From Balneolales bacterium (GTDB lineage: Bacteria; Bacteroidota; Rhodothermia; Balneolales; Natronogracilivirgulaceae), in assembly GCA_007135115.1 (NCBI GenBank), contig SLJN01000172.1:1-33538 (forward strand): 33,538 bases of DNA, in the 5' to 3' direction. Below are positions 1 through 6,796 of the stretch, in pieces. A program made the translations under genes and the position numbers. How positions within the stretch are numbered: the stretch's first letter is position 1; each line of letters begins with the position of its first letter. Below the pieces are notes generated by a model. It made no database searches and was not told where the DNA came from. It saw only the letters and a program-made list of their open reading frames with translations.

Positions 1-554
1 AATAATATTACTATTAGTAATACACCATTGACAACATAAAGTTGTAAAATTCTATTTTAAATGAGTTGTGCAACAGACACAGCCGGCGGATCCGGACTTA
101 ATTCCAGAACAGGAATTTCATGGGTGCTATACATCACATAATTGCAATGCAGCCAATCTGTTGAGGACATCGAAACCACAACCATAAATCAACAATAAAC
201 AATCATTTTCCGTCGATTTTAATCGACGGTTGAGCTGGGCTCCCCATCAATCAAAAGCGGCTTTAGCCCCGCAAATTCGCGGCTAAAGCCGCAGTGTGTG
301 TAGGTGGGGGAGGCCGGTAAACCGTCGGTTGAAACCGACGGAAATGGATGAGTTGCAAACCATTAGGGGCTATGTGATTTAAAGTTGTGCATCAAACTAC
401 AAAATCGATTCATCCCAAAAAATCCGCGCTCAATCCGAGTGCATCCGCGGTTCAATTCCACTAAAAACCATCACCCATTTTTACCTTTTGACCCATACCA
501 CACCCCGTTTATATTACGATAAGGTCAAAAAATATCCACCCAAACGCATTTTAA
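1..554. other. Intergenic stretch before the first gene
   Basis: No open frame here resembles a protein. The stretch holds one REP-like three-hairpin unit (197-365, listed separately). Near its left edge, at 64-83, is a short sequence ending in 'gttgtgcaacagacacag'. Its reverse complement resembles the terminal repeat of the element at 17333-17750, so it may be the end of a related element that begins outside the window; this is weak evidence. The 189 bases after the repeat are AT-rich and presumably carry the promoter of the esterase gene, but no clear promoter box was identified. Confidence 0.5.
197..365. repeat. REP-like three-hairpin unit, copy A (complete)
   Basis: Three perfect or near-perfect hairpins follow one another. 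They are ccgtcgattttaatcgacgg (210-229), a long stem gcggctttagcc...ggctaaagccgc (257-292), and ccgtcggttgaaaccgacgg (322-341). The first and third hairpins can also pair with each other, so the whole unit is a large imperfect palindrome. It begins with 'aacaatcatttt' and ends with 'gaaatggatgagttgcaa'. Both ends recur at the other copies (5211-5301 right half, 5571-5682 left half, 17311-17893 interrupted). The arrangement resembles paired REP/BIME units of the kind moved by RAYT transposases. No RAYT gene is in this window, so the mobiliser is inferred. Confidence 0.85.
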
Positions 555-1238
555 TTGATTCTGCAACAGATCAGTTCCACACCTTTTGAGATTCAGGCAC
601 AATGGTCATTATTCAAGACTGGTTCCTCAATAGATGCCGTCCCGCTTTACGTGTATCTGCATGGCTACGGCGAAAACATCAAAACCTTCCGCGACAAAAC
701 TCAAAATTTGCACGAATTGGAAGGGTACCACCTGTTTATCCAAGGGCCATATCCGCTACCGAGACCGGGGATGACCAACCGCGGTTATGCCTGGTACATC
801 TACGACGGACCCGATTCTGATTTTGCCTCCGAACTGGCTAAATCAACAAACTTGGTGGAGTCGGTGGTACGAGATGTCAAAGGTGAACATGAAATAGCAG
901 AAGTTGTGGTCATAGGATTTTCCATGGGTGCCTATCTCGGCGGTTATTGGGCGATGTTGGGGGAAGAGCCTCCGGATTATCTGGCGGCCTGTGGCGGGCG
1001 CATCAAAACCGAACTGCTTAACGACCGGCCACCTACTCAGAAAAAGCCGCTTGGCATTGCTGCCATTCACGGTAGGGAAGATGGCTCGGTGAAAGGCGAT
1101 CAACAGGAAGCCTGCATTCAGGATTTACGCAAACACGGCTACAACGCCGAAATGACCTGGGTCGAAGGCGGCCATAATTTCAGCCCCGCAATGTCCAAAG
1201 CCGTTAAAACCTGGGTGGGGAACCGCAGAGAGCGCTGA
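555..1238 (+). CDS. Alpha/beta hydrolase, phospholipase/carboxylesterase-like
   Basis: A 227-residue soluble alpha/beta hydrolase with no signal peptide, so probably cytoplasmic. The predicted catalytic triad is visible: Ser123 in the nucleophile elbow GFSMG, Asp176 in HGREDGS, and His207 in GGHNFSP. An oxyanion-hole motif LHGYGEN lies at 35-41. Length and motif order fit the carboxylesterase/phospholipase family, which hydrolyses short-chain esters or lysophospholipids; the substrate cannot be read from sequence. The start is a TTG, because no in-frame ATG lies near the N-terminus, so the exact start is uncertain. The last codons (WVGNRRER and the TGA stop) lie inside the repeat at 1213-1423, so the original C-terminus may have been replaced when the repeat arrived. 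Confidence 0.85.
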   Translation: MILQQISSTPFEIQAQWSLFKTGSSIDAVPLYVYLHGYGENIKTFRDKTQNLHELEGYHLFIQGPYPLPRPGMTNRGYAWYIYDGPDSDFASELAKSTNLVESVVRDVKGEHEIAEVVVIGFSMGAYLGGYWAMLGEEPPDYLAACGGRIKTELLNDRPPTQKKPLGIAAIHGREDGSVKGDQQEACIQDLRKHGYNAEMTWVEGGHNFSPAMSKAVKTWVGNRRER

Positions 1239-1423
1239 GGTATGCGCAGAGGAGAGCAGAGTGAATTAATAGGTTAACTACAGGGGACACAGAGCTTCAC
1301 AGAGTTCAAAAAGGTGAAAAATCTCTTCGTAATTGAGTAACAAAATCCAACAGTCAAACAACCAAACCCCAATCCCACACAGCGCCCTCCGCGCAATCCC
1401 CTGCGCACTCTGCGGTTACCCCT
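1213..1423. repeat. Palindromic 'CCGCAGAG' intergenic repeat, copy 1
   Basis: The left arm (ggggaaccgcagagagcgct..., from 1213) and the reverse complement of the right arm (about 1369-1423) align over roughly 50 bases, so the unit is a large imperfect palindrome. A core containing 'ggttaactacaggggacaca' lies between them. The unit sits exactly between two convergent genes and supplies the final codons of the esterase, and its right edge meets the DoxX stop codon. A second copy lies at 1893-2140. Being palindromic and placed between convergent genes, it could act as a bidirectional terminator; this is inference. Confidence 0.8.
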
Positions 1424-1824
1424 CAGGTCAGGAATTTGCGGTCTACACTCCATTCGTCGGCATCGAGTTTCCAGATCAGAACAAATGCAATGAAGGCAAA
1501 AAGCATGTTATTGGCGACTGTATCCGGACTGGGTTCCATAACGGCGCCGAATGTGAGTATGATCATCAAGGTTGCTGCGAGAACGAGGGAATAGTAGGTG
1601 CGCAAACCGAAAATGATGAAGAATCCGATAATTAATTCAGCAAAAGGGAGCGCATAGGCAAAAGGGGTGACAACCAATGAGGGGAGTTGCTCGGCGAACC
1701 GCTCTTGCAACCCCGCCGCAAAATTCTCAATACCACCTAAAAACTTGGAAAAGCCGTAGGTAAAAAGCATCAAACCAAAAGAAACCCGCAGAAGCAAATA
1801 AGCCGTGAATTGGTGGTCTTTCAT
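1423..1824 (-). CDS. DoxX family membrane protein
   Basis: A 133-residue integral membrane protein with four hydrophobic segments: about residues 7-25, 50-72, 75-95 and 105-118. The N-terminal pattern 'LLLRVSFGLMLFTYGFSKF' and the mid-protein PFAELIIG are typical of DoxX/DoxD-like proteins. Members are small inner-membrane proteins linked to thiol or redox stress and quinone-dependent processes, but the role of this one is unknown. It starts at an ATG and is convergent with the esterase. The gene is bracketed by two copies of the same palindromic repeat (1213-1423 and 1893-2140), an arrangement that could allow deletion or amplification by recombination. Confidence 0.9.
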   Translation of the reverse strand: MKDHQFTAYLLLRVSFGLMLFTYGFSKFLGGIENFAAGLQERFAEQLPSLVVTPFAYALPFAELIIGFFIIFGLRTYYSLVLAATLMIILTFGAVMEPSPDTVANNMLFAFIAFVLIWKLDADEWSVDRKFLT

Positions 1825-1892
1825 AAGAAATCATTTTAGAGGTGGATAAAATCAAGCCCAAGTAAAATGTACATAAATACAGCCAATCGAAA

Positions 1893-2140
1893 ACGGGTGG
1901 GGAACCGCAGGGGACGCTGAGGTATGCGCAGAGGAGAGCATAGTGAATTTGTGGGTTAACCACAGGGGACACAGGGATTCACAGAGAATGTTTAAGAAAG
2001 AAAATGGTTATCGAGAATATCCAACAGATAAACAGTCAAACACTAAACAGTCAAACACTAAACAGACAAACAACCAAACCCCATCCCACACAGCGTCCCT
2101 CCGCGTAATCCCTCCGCGTCCCCTGCGGTTACCCCCACTC
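1893..2140. repeat. Palindromic 'CCGCAGAG' intergenic repeat, copy 2
   Basis: It matches copy 1 from 'gggtggggaaccgcag' through 'cacaggggacacag', and again at the right arm 'cccctgcggttaccccc'. The middle is longer than in copy 1 because of a 15-base tandem repeat at 2031-2075. It is in the same orientation as copy 1, so DoxX lies between direct repeats. ORFs in the track that cross it (for example 1943-2215) are simply the repeat read as codons. Confidence 0.8.
2031..2075. repeat. 15-base tandem repeat, three units
   Basis: Two identical units of aacagtcaaacacta (2031-2045 and 2046-2060) are followed by a diverged third unit, aacagacaaacaacc (2061-2075). Copy 1 of the surrounding repeat has only one such unit, so the array expanded by slippage after the element was copied. 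It is a likely site of copy-number variation. Confidence 0.85.
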
Positions 2141-2258
2141 AAAAAAGCATTTCAATCTTGCGAAACCAATTTATATTTTATATCCGCATATAAACTTGCG
2201 GGAGTTGGTCTTTGATGATGTACCCCTCCGACACCCGTTCCATTTAACAAGATATCTC

Positions 2259-4616
2259 ATGAGTCGTTTTCTACAGTTTTTATCGGGCTATTTATCTCTG
2301 CTATTGATTGTCATGGCATGTGGTCCCACCGAAGAGGTAGCCGCTCCCGAGGAGAATGAAGAGGAACCCCGGGAATTTTCGATTACCGAAGAAGATTATG
2401 ACCGCGCTGCTTCACTGATGGGCTGGAATCTCTCTGATAAAGTCTTTCGCAATTCCATCAGTCCGAATTGGACCGATGATGACCAGTTTTGGTACCAGGT
2501 TTCTGACCGAGAAGGTGAGATTTACTATTGGGTCAATCCTCACGATCAAGTCAGGGAGCGGGCTTTTGACCATGAGCGTCTGGCCGAAGCGATCAAAGAA
2601 GCCACCGAACGCGAGTATGAGCCTTACGACTTACCTCTCGACAACCTTGAGATCGAAGACGACCGCAGCAGCTTAACTTTTACCGGCGATGATGTGATAT
2701 GGCAGTGTGATTTAGATACCTATGCCTGTGAAGAATACGGCGAGCCCAAACGCTCAGTTCCCCATTCTGTCGATTCTCCGGATGGGCGTTATTCCGCTTA
2801 CATTGATGACTGGAATCTGTGGGTCTACGATCACGAAGAAGAGGAAGATGTGCAGCTCACAACCGAGGGCGAGTATCGCCACGGTTTTGCAACCAACTCT
2901 CAGGGCTGGTTTCGTGCGGATTGGCCGATTTTATACTGGTCAGATGACGGCAGTCACATCTCAACTTTTCGACAGGATGAGCGCGATGTGCCCGAAATGC
3001 ACCTGCTGGAAATGGAAGAAGGTCGTCCGGTACTCGATTCCTGGCCGTATGCGCTACCCGGTGATGATGACGATGAAGTGCCCCGGCTCGAACGTGTCAT
3101 CATCGATGTCGAAGATCGCAGCAAAACCTGGCTCGATGTAGAACCTGACCATCAGCGCACCTCCAACTGCTGTGGGTTGCAGCGCGGTCGAGACTGGGCG
3201 GATAACGAATGGAATGAAGACGCCTCCCGACTCGCTTTTGTCTCCACCTCCCGCGATTATCAGACCGTGACCTTACGTATTGCCGATCCGGAAACCGGTG
3301 AGGTTACCGATATCTATGAAGAAACCGCGGAAACCTTTTTCGAATCTAATCTGACTTCCAGAGGTATTCCCAACTGGCGCGTATTGGAGCAGACCGACGA
3401 ATTCATCTGGTTTACCCGTAAAGATGAATACGGCCATCTCTACCTGCATGACCTGGAAACCGGTGACCAGAAAAACCGCATCACCGAAGGGGAGTGGAAT
3501 GTTGTGGATATCCTGAAAGTAGATGAGGATAACCGTGAGATCACCTTTACCGGAGCCGGCAAAAATCCGGATCACGACACCTACCACATTCACTTATATC
3601 GCGTTAGCATGGATGGCGGAGAAGTTGAGACATTGACCGAACAAGAGGGTAATCATAATATCTCCCTGTCACCCTCCGGAGATTACTTCGTCGATACCTG
3701 GTCGGATTTTACAACCCCCCAGACCATTGCACTGCGTGATGATACCGGAAATGAACTTTTAGAGCTGGAACAGGCGGATACAGAATTACTCGAAGAGGAA
3801 ACCATCTGGCATGCCCCTGAATCGTTTACCGTGAAAGACCGCAACGACGAATACGATCTGTACGGGTTGATGTTCAAGCCTTCCGATTTTGATGAAAATG
3901 AGTCTTACCCGATCATCAATCACATCTACCCGGGACCGCAGTCCGGAAGTATTGGTACACGATCGTTTACACCGTCGCGAGGGTTTGCGCAGGCGCTGGC
4001 TGAGCTGGGTTTCATTGTGGTTCAAATCGATGCTTTGGGAAGCAGTCCGCTCAGAACCAAGTCGTTCCACACCGCCTATCAGGGCAATATGGGCGATAAC
4101 GGACTGCCCGATCAAAAATATGCCATGGAGCAACTTGCCGATCGGTACGACTGGATTGATCTTGACCGCGTAGGCATTTATGGTCACTCGGGTGGGGGAT
4201 ATGCTACTGCCGCCGCACTGTTTCGTCATCCTGACTTCTTCCATGTGGGTGTATCCAGCGCCGGCAATCACGATAACACCGGTTACACCTACTACTGGGG
4301 CGAAAAATTCCAGGGCTTGCGGGAAGAAACCGAAGACGGTGATACCTACGACAATCAAGGCAACCCGGCAGTAGCCGAAAACCTGGAAGGCGATCTTCTG
4401 ATTTCCTATGGTACGATGGACAGCAACGTGCATCCGAATATGACCAAGCAGGTTATCAACGAGTTGATCGAACACAACAAAGATTTTGATCTCATTGTGA
4501 TGCCGAACCGCGGCCACGGATACTCCGGCGAGCCGTACCATATCCGGCGAACCTGGGATCACTTTGTGCGATATCTGCATGAGGTAGATCCTCCGGAAGA
4601 ATACGAGCTGCCGTGA
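2259..4616 (+). CDS. S9 family prolyl peptidase lipoprotein (DPP-IV-like)
   Basis: A 785-residue exported serine peptidase. The ORF track begins upstream at a TTG; the ATG at 2259 is preferred because it opens directly into a lipoprotein signal peptide (MSRFLQFLSGYLSLLLIVMAC) with Cys21 as the lipidated residue. An acidic linker is followed by a DPP-IV N-terminal beta-propeller region (about 50-510) and a C-terminal alpha/beta-hydrolase domain. The predicted triad is Ser644 in GHSGGGY, Asp721 in GTMDSN and His753 in NRGHGY. The family removes Xaa-Pro or similar dipeptides from peptides, here probably at the cell surface or in the periplasm for peptide scavenging. The protein is very rich in Asp and Glu. 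Its stop overlaps the start of the next gene, suggesting translational coupling. Confidence 0.93.
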   Translation: MSRFLQFLSGYLSLLLIVMACGPTEEVAAPEENEEEPREFSITEEDYDRAASLMGWNLSDKVFRNSISPNWTDDDQFWYQVSDREGEIYYWVNPHDQVRERAFDHERLAEAIKEATEREYEPYDLPLDNLEIEDDRSSLTFTGDDVIWQCDLDTYACEEYGEPKRSVPHSVDSPDGRYSAYIDDWNLWVYDHEEEEDVQLTTEGEYRHGFATNSQGWFRADWPILYWSDDGSHISTFRQDERDVPEMHLLEMEEGRPVLDSWPYALPGDDDDEVPRLERVIIDVEDRSKTWLDVEPDHQRTSNCCGLQRGRDWADNEWNEDASRLAFVSTSRDYQTVTLRIADPETGEVTDIYEETAETFFESNLTSRGIPNWRVLEQTDEFIWFTRKDEYGHLYLHDLETGDQKNRITEGEWNVVDILKVDEDNREITFTGAGKNPDHDTYHIHLYRVSMDGGEVETLTEQEGNHNISLSPSGDYFVDTWSDFTTPQTIALRDDTGNELLELEQADTELLEEETIWHAPESFTVKDRNDEYDLYGLMFKPSDFDENESYPIINHIYPGPQSGSIGTRSFTPSRGFAQALAELGFIVVQIDALGSSPLRTKSFHTAYQGNMGDNGLPDQKYAMEQLADRYDWIDLDRVGIYGHSGGGYATAAALFRHPDFFHVGVSSAGNHDNTGYTYYWGEKFQGLREETEDGDTYDNQGNPAVAENLEGDLLISYGTMDSNVHPNMTKQVINELIEHNKDFDLIVMPNRGHGYSGEPYHIRRTWDHFVRYLHEVDPPEEYELP

Positions 4617-5125
4617 TTGATACCGGGAGGCTGATCATACCGGTATTCGGATGTATCCTGTTATTGATGCTTTCTGCCGGCTGTGTCCGTACGCTCCATG
4701 TCCAGAATATGGATACTGACCGGCAGACCTACCGGAGTAGTCAGTTTTTCTTTTTTCCCAAACCCTATCGTATTTATCTGTCGGAAGATGAATACGTTCG
4801 CGGCTATGATGTGCAGGTAACAAGCGTTGTCACGATGTATCGTCCCTCACCGGGGGAAGACTTTAATGCCATCAGAAATACCAGAATTTACAGTATCACC
4901 CACACCAGCCGGGAAGCCGGATTGGTCATTGGACTGCTCGCCGGATTTGGCGGAAGTCTGCTGGTGAATAATCTTGTGGAATCCGAGCCATTCTACTCAA
5001 CCACTAATATAATGGAGCCCTCCCATTTCATCATTGGAGGTGTTGGTGCCGCCCTCGGTACCACTTACGGCTTTCCGAATGTAACAATGATGAATACCGA
5101 CACCGAACCGGAGCAGCAGGAGTGA
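4613..5125 (+). CDS. Small lipoprotein of unknown function
   Basis: 170 residues, starting at a GTG whose last two bases form part of the preceding peptidase stop (4-base overlap). A signal peptide ends in the lipobox LSAGC, giving a lipidated Cys at about residue 24. The mature part has a beta-rich stretch (30-95) and two Gly-rich hydrophobic segments (about 101-117 and 137-153), which may be membrane-spanning or membrane-associated. I do not recognise the family. Tight coupling to the S9 peptidase suggests co-expression, but nothing shows that the products interact. Confidence 0.75.
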   Translation: MIDTGRLIIPVFGCILLLMLSAGCVRTLHVQNMDTDRQTYRSSQFFFFPKPYRIYLSEDEYVRGYDVQVTSVVTMYRPSPGEDFNAIRNTRIYSITHTSREAGLVIGLLAGFGGSLLVNNLVESEPFYSTTNIMEPSHFIIGGVGAALGTTYGFPNVTMMNTDTEPEQQE

Positions 5126-5210
5126 TTTTATAATTCATAGGTGGTATTTAAGAAATTCGGTAGTGTTCGACAGATTTTATTCAAATCAAAAAAATCCAAA
5201 TACACCATTT

Positions 5211-5301
5211 GGCGGCTAAAGCCGCCGATGTGAGAGGGGGGAGAGCAACGACTCCGTCGGTTAAAACCGACGGAAATAGATGAGAAGCAATGCTTAAGGG
5301 C
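5211..5301. repeat. REP-like unit, copy B (right half only)
   Basis: The stem ggcggctaaagccgcc is followed by the spacer and the hairpin ccgtcggttaaaaccgacgg, then 'gaaatagatgag', matching the right half of copy A. The left hairpin and the first arm of the central stem are missing. The matching left half lies 270 bases downstream as copy C, so the two may be a unit split by an insertion or two separately truncated units. Confidence 0.75.
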
Positions 5302-5320
5302 TTTGGCACATGAAAAGAGG

Positions 5321-5475
5321 ACATCCACCTAAAAAAGTCCGTAGTGAAGCATAGGACAGTCGAATGCCGGAGCGATGGTGCCTTTGGGCAACCTCGATCT
5401 GCCAGCCGGCGGATCGAGCCTTACTGCCGGGAGGTCGCATTTATCCCGGGTTTCACTCCGCTTCGCTCCGGACTA
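5321..5475. repeat. AAGTCC...GGAC-type repeat, copy 1
   Basis: The arm 'aaagtccgtagtgaagcatagga' (about 5334-5356) matches the arm at 18016-18051. An inverted partner, cactccgcttcgctccggact, lies near 5455-5474. GC-rich internal hairpins (for example around 5400-5425) lie between. As at 18 kb, the unit follows directly behind a REP-like unit, so the two families tend to occur together. No protein is encoded. Confidence 0.5.
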
Positions 5476-5570
5476 ATTTTAATTGTTTTGTGAGCAATAG
5501 CTAAAACTTTTTTGAACTAAAGCCCACCAGTCAGAGCGAATATAATACCCGTTCATAAGTATAGTAATAA

Positions 5571-5682
5571 CAATCTATTTCCGTCGATTTTAATCGACGG
5601 TTAGACGGGGCAATCAATTAACTCAAAGGGGCTTTTAGCCCCGAGTGCCTGGCAGCTAAGCCGCCGATATGAGGGAGAGGGG
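5571..5682. repeat. REP-like unit, copy C (left half only)
   Basis: The flank 'aacaatctattt' and the perfect hairpin ccgtcgattttaatcgacgg (5581-5600) are followed by a decayed central stem (gcttttagcccc...ggcagctaagccgcc) and 'gatatgag'. This matches the left half of copy A. The third hairpin is absent: the sequence changes at about 5683 into the TTTGATAC inverted repeat. Confidence 0.75.
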
Positions 5683-5709
5683 CTATATACACCAATTTTG
5701 ATCTAAACA

Positions 5710-5818
5710 GGTATCAAACCCAAATCAAATACAGTACAAAGCCATATCAAAGACGTAAATATTCGAATTTGATACGAACTTGATACGAATTTGAGGTGTA
5801 TTTGAAACGTGTTTGATA
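5710..5818. repeat. AT-rich inverted repeat built of TTTGATAC words
   Basis: The left side carries 'tatcaaacccaaatcaaatac' and 'catatcaaag'. The right side carries the opposite strand of the same words: 'atttgatacgaacttgatac', then 'gaatttgaggtgtatttgaa' and 'gtttgata'. Together they form an imperfect palindrome of about 110 bases with short direct repeats inside each arm. It is unlike the GC-rich repeats next to it. It could be a cluster of sites for a DNA-binding protein or the remains of a small mobile element; the sequence does not decide. Confidence 0.55.
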
Positions 5819-6034
5819 AAAGCGAGTTCCTCATGAATTATAAGGATCGTTCCTACCCCAATTATCCAGTAATATGCTTTCAACCCTGTTAAAAAATGGT
5901 CGACTTACCAAATCAACATCTTGCTAATTTTAAAGCATTTAAAGAGTTGTAAATTCGGTCATTCGAGGGAAATTACCATTGGTGTAAATGAGTTTCAGTA
6001 ACAGAACTCATAGAACATTCACAAAAAGGAATTA

Positions 6035-6667
6035 ATGATGCTGATTCGCAGTTCATTTAGCGTGTTAACCGCTGTGGTTTTTATCACTTTCGGTTTGTTA
6101 CTGAAAGGATGTGGTGGAGATCAACCGGATCAAACTTCACCGGAAGATATGGAAGAAATGCCTGAAGCCGGTGAGCAAGAAGCTCCGCAGCCTGGTGAAG
6201 AACCAGAGCAGGATCCGATGGGTGAAAGTGAAGATATCGGTGATATGGATTTAGTTGAAACCATGATTATTGAAAATCTAAGCGCCATGGTTTCGGCACT
6301 TGAGGGATCAGGTATGACCGAAGAGCTTCAGCAAGATGGTCCGTATACCGTTTTTGCCCCAAGTGATGAAGCATTTCAGCAGGCACCGGAAGAAGTTCAA
6401 CAGCTTTTGGTAAACCCTGATCCGGAAGCACTTGAAGACCTCATGGCTGGTCACGTTGTCGAAGGTGAATATACAACCGATGAACTTGCCGAGATGGGTG
6501 AAGTTGAAACCGTATCCGGTGATGTTCTAAGTATAGAAGGGGACGGAGATATGCTCGAAGTTGAAGGCGTAAACATTGCATTCAATGATATTGAAGCCGA
6601 AAATGGCGTAATACATACGCTCGAGACCGTCCTTACCGATCTTGGATACGCTTCATTAGAACAATAA
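6035..6667 (+). CDS. Fasciclin (FAS1) domain lipoprotein
   Basis: 210 residues. A signal peptide ends in LLKGC, giving lipidated Cys26, followed by a low-complexity Glu/Pro/Met-rich linker (about 30-70). One complete FAS1 domain (about 72-206) carries the family motifs 'GPYTVFAPSDEAF' and 'NGVIHTLETVL'. FAS1 domains mediate adhesion or protein binding at the cell surface; the ligand is unknown. An aaaaagga sequence sits just ahead of the ATG as a plausible ribosome-binding site. The gene stands alone, has about 900 bases of repeat-rich DNA upstream and ends at a clear terminator, so it is probably a single transcription unit. Confidence 0.92.
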   Translation: MMLIRSSFSVLTAVVFITFGLLLKGCGGDQPDQTSPEDMEEMPEAGEQEAPQPGEEPEQDPMGESEDIGDMDLVETMIIENLSAMVSALEGSGMTEELQQDGPYTVFAPSDEAFQQAPEEVQQLLVNPDPEALEDLMAGHVVEGEYTTDELAEMGEVETVSGDVLSIEGDGDMLEVEGVNIAFNDIEAENGVIHTLETVLTDLGYASLEQ

Positions 6668-6705
6668 TGTGCTGAAATCCTATTAATTAATTCTGATTTC
6701 TAAAC

Positions 6706-6742
6706 GAAAGCCGCTTTTCATTTTTTTGGAAAGCGGCTTTTG
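6706..6742 (+). terminator. Intrinsic terminator after the fasciclin gene
   Basis: The stem aaagccgctttt pairs with aaagcggcttt around a T-rich loop and is followed by a T-containing tail, about 40 bases after the stop codon. The hairpin has adenines before it and thymines after it, so it could work in both directions. Confidence 0.8.
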
Positions 6743-6796
6743 TATTTTAAGGGCTACGGATGTATCATCAGGGGCAAAGTCAAAAATTGATATGCA

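Larger units (their letters stand above)
5126..6034. other. Repeat-rich gene-free stretch
   Basis: About 900 bases without a convincing gene. It contains the right half of a REP-like unit (5211-5301), an AAGTCC-type repeat (about 5321-5475), the left half of a REP-like unit (5571-5682) and a separate TTTGATAC inverted repeat (5710-5818). From 5820 to 6034 the sequence is AT-rich and presumably holds the promoter of the fasciclin gene. A weak palindrome, gagttt...gaactc (5990-6009), lies about 25 bases before that start and could be an operator. The ORF-track entry at 5128-5328 is read through the repeat and is not a gene. Confidence 0.7.

Noticed and set aside
197-365. CRISPR array from repeated hairpins
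   Set aside because: The hairpins differ, spacing is irregular, there are no unique spacers of constant length, and no cas genes are present.
1333-1635. 100-residue plus-strand ORF
   Set aside because: Its first third is repeat sequence and the rest is the DoxX gene read on the opposite strand.
1943-2215. 90-residue plus-strand ORF rich in Asn, Gln and Thr
   Set aside because: It consists of the intergenic repeat and its 15-base tandem array translated.
3786-4580. 264-residue minus-strand ORF
   Set aside because: It is the antisense of the S9 peptidase catalytic domain, which has an intact triad on the plus strand.
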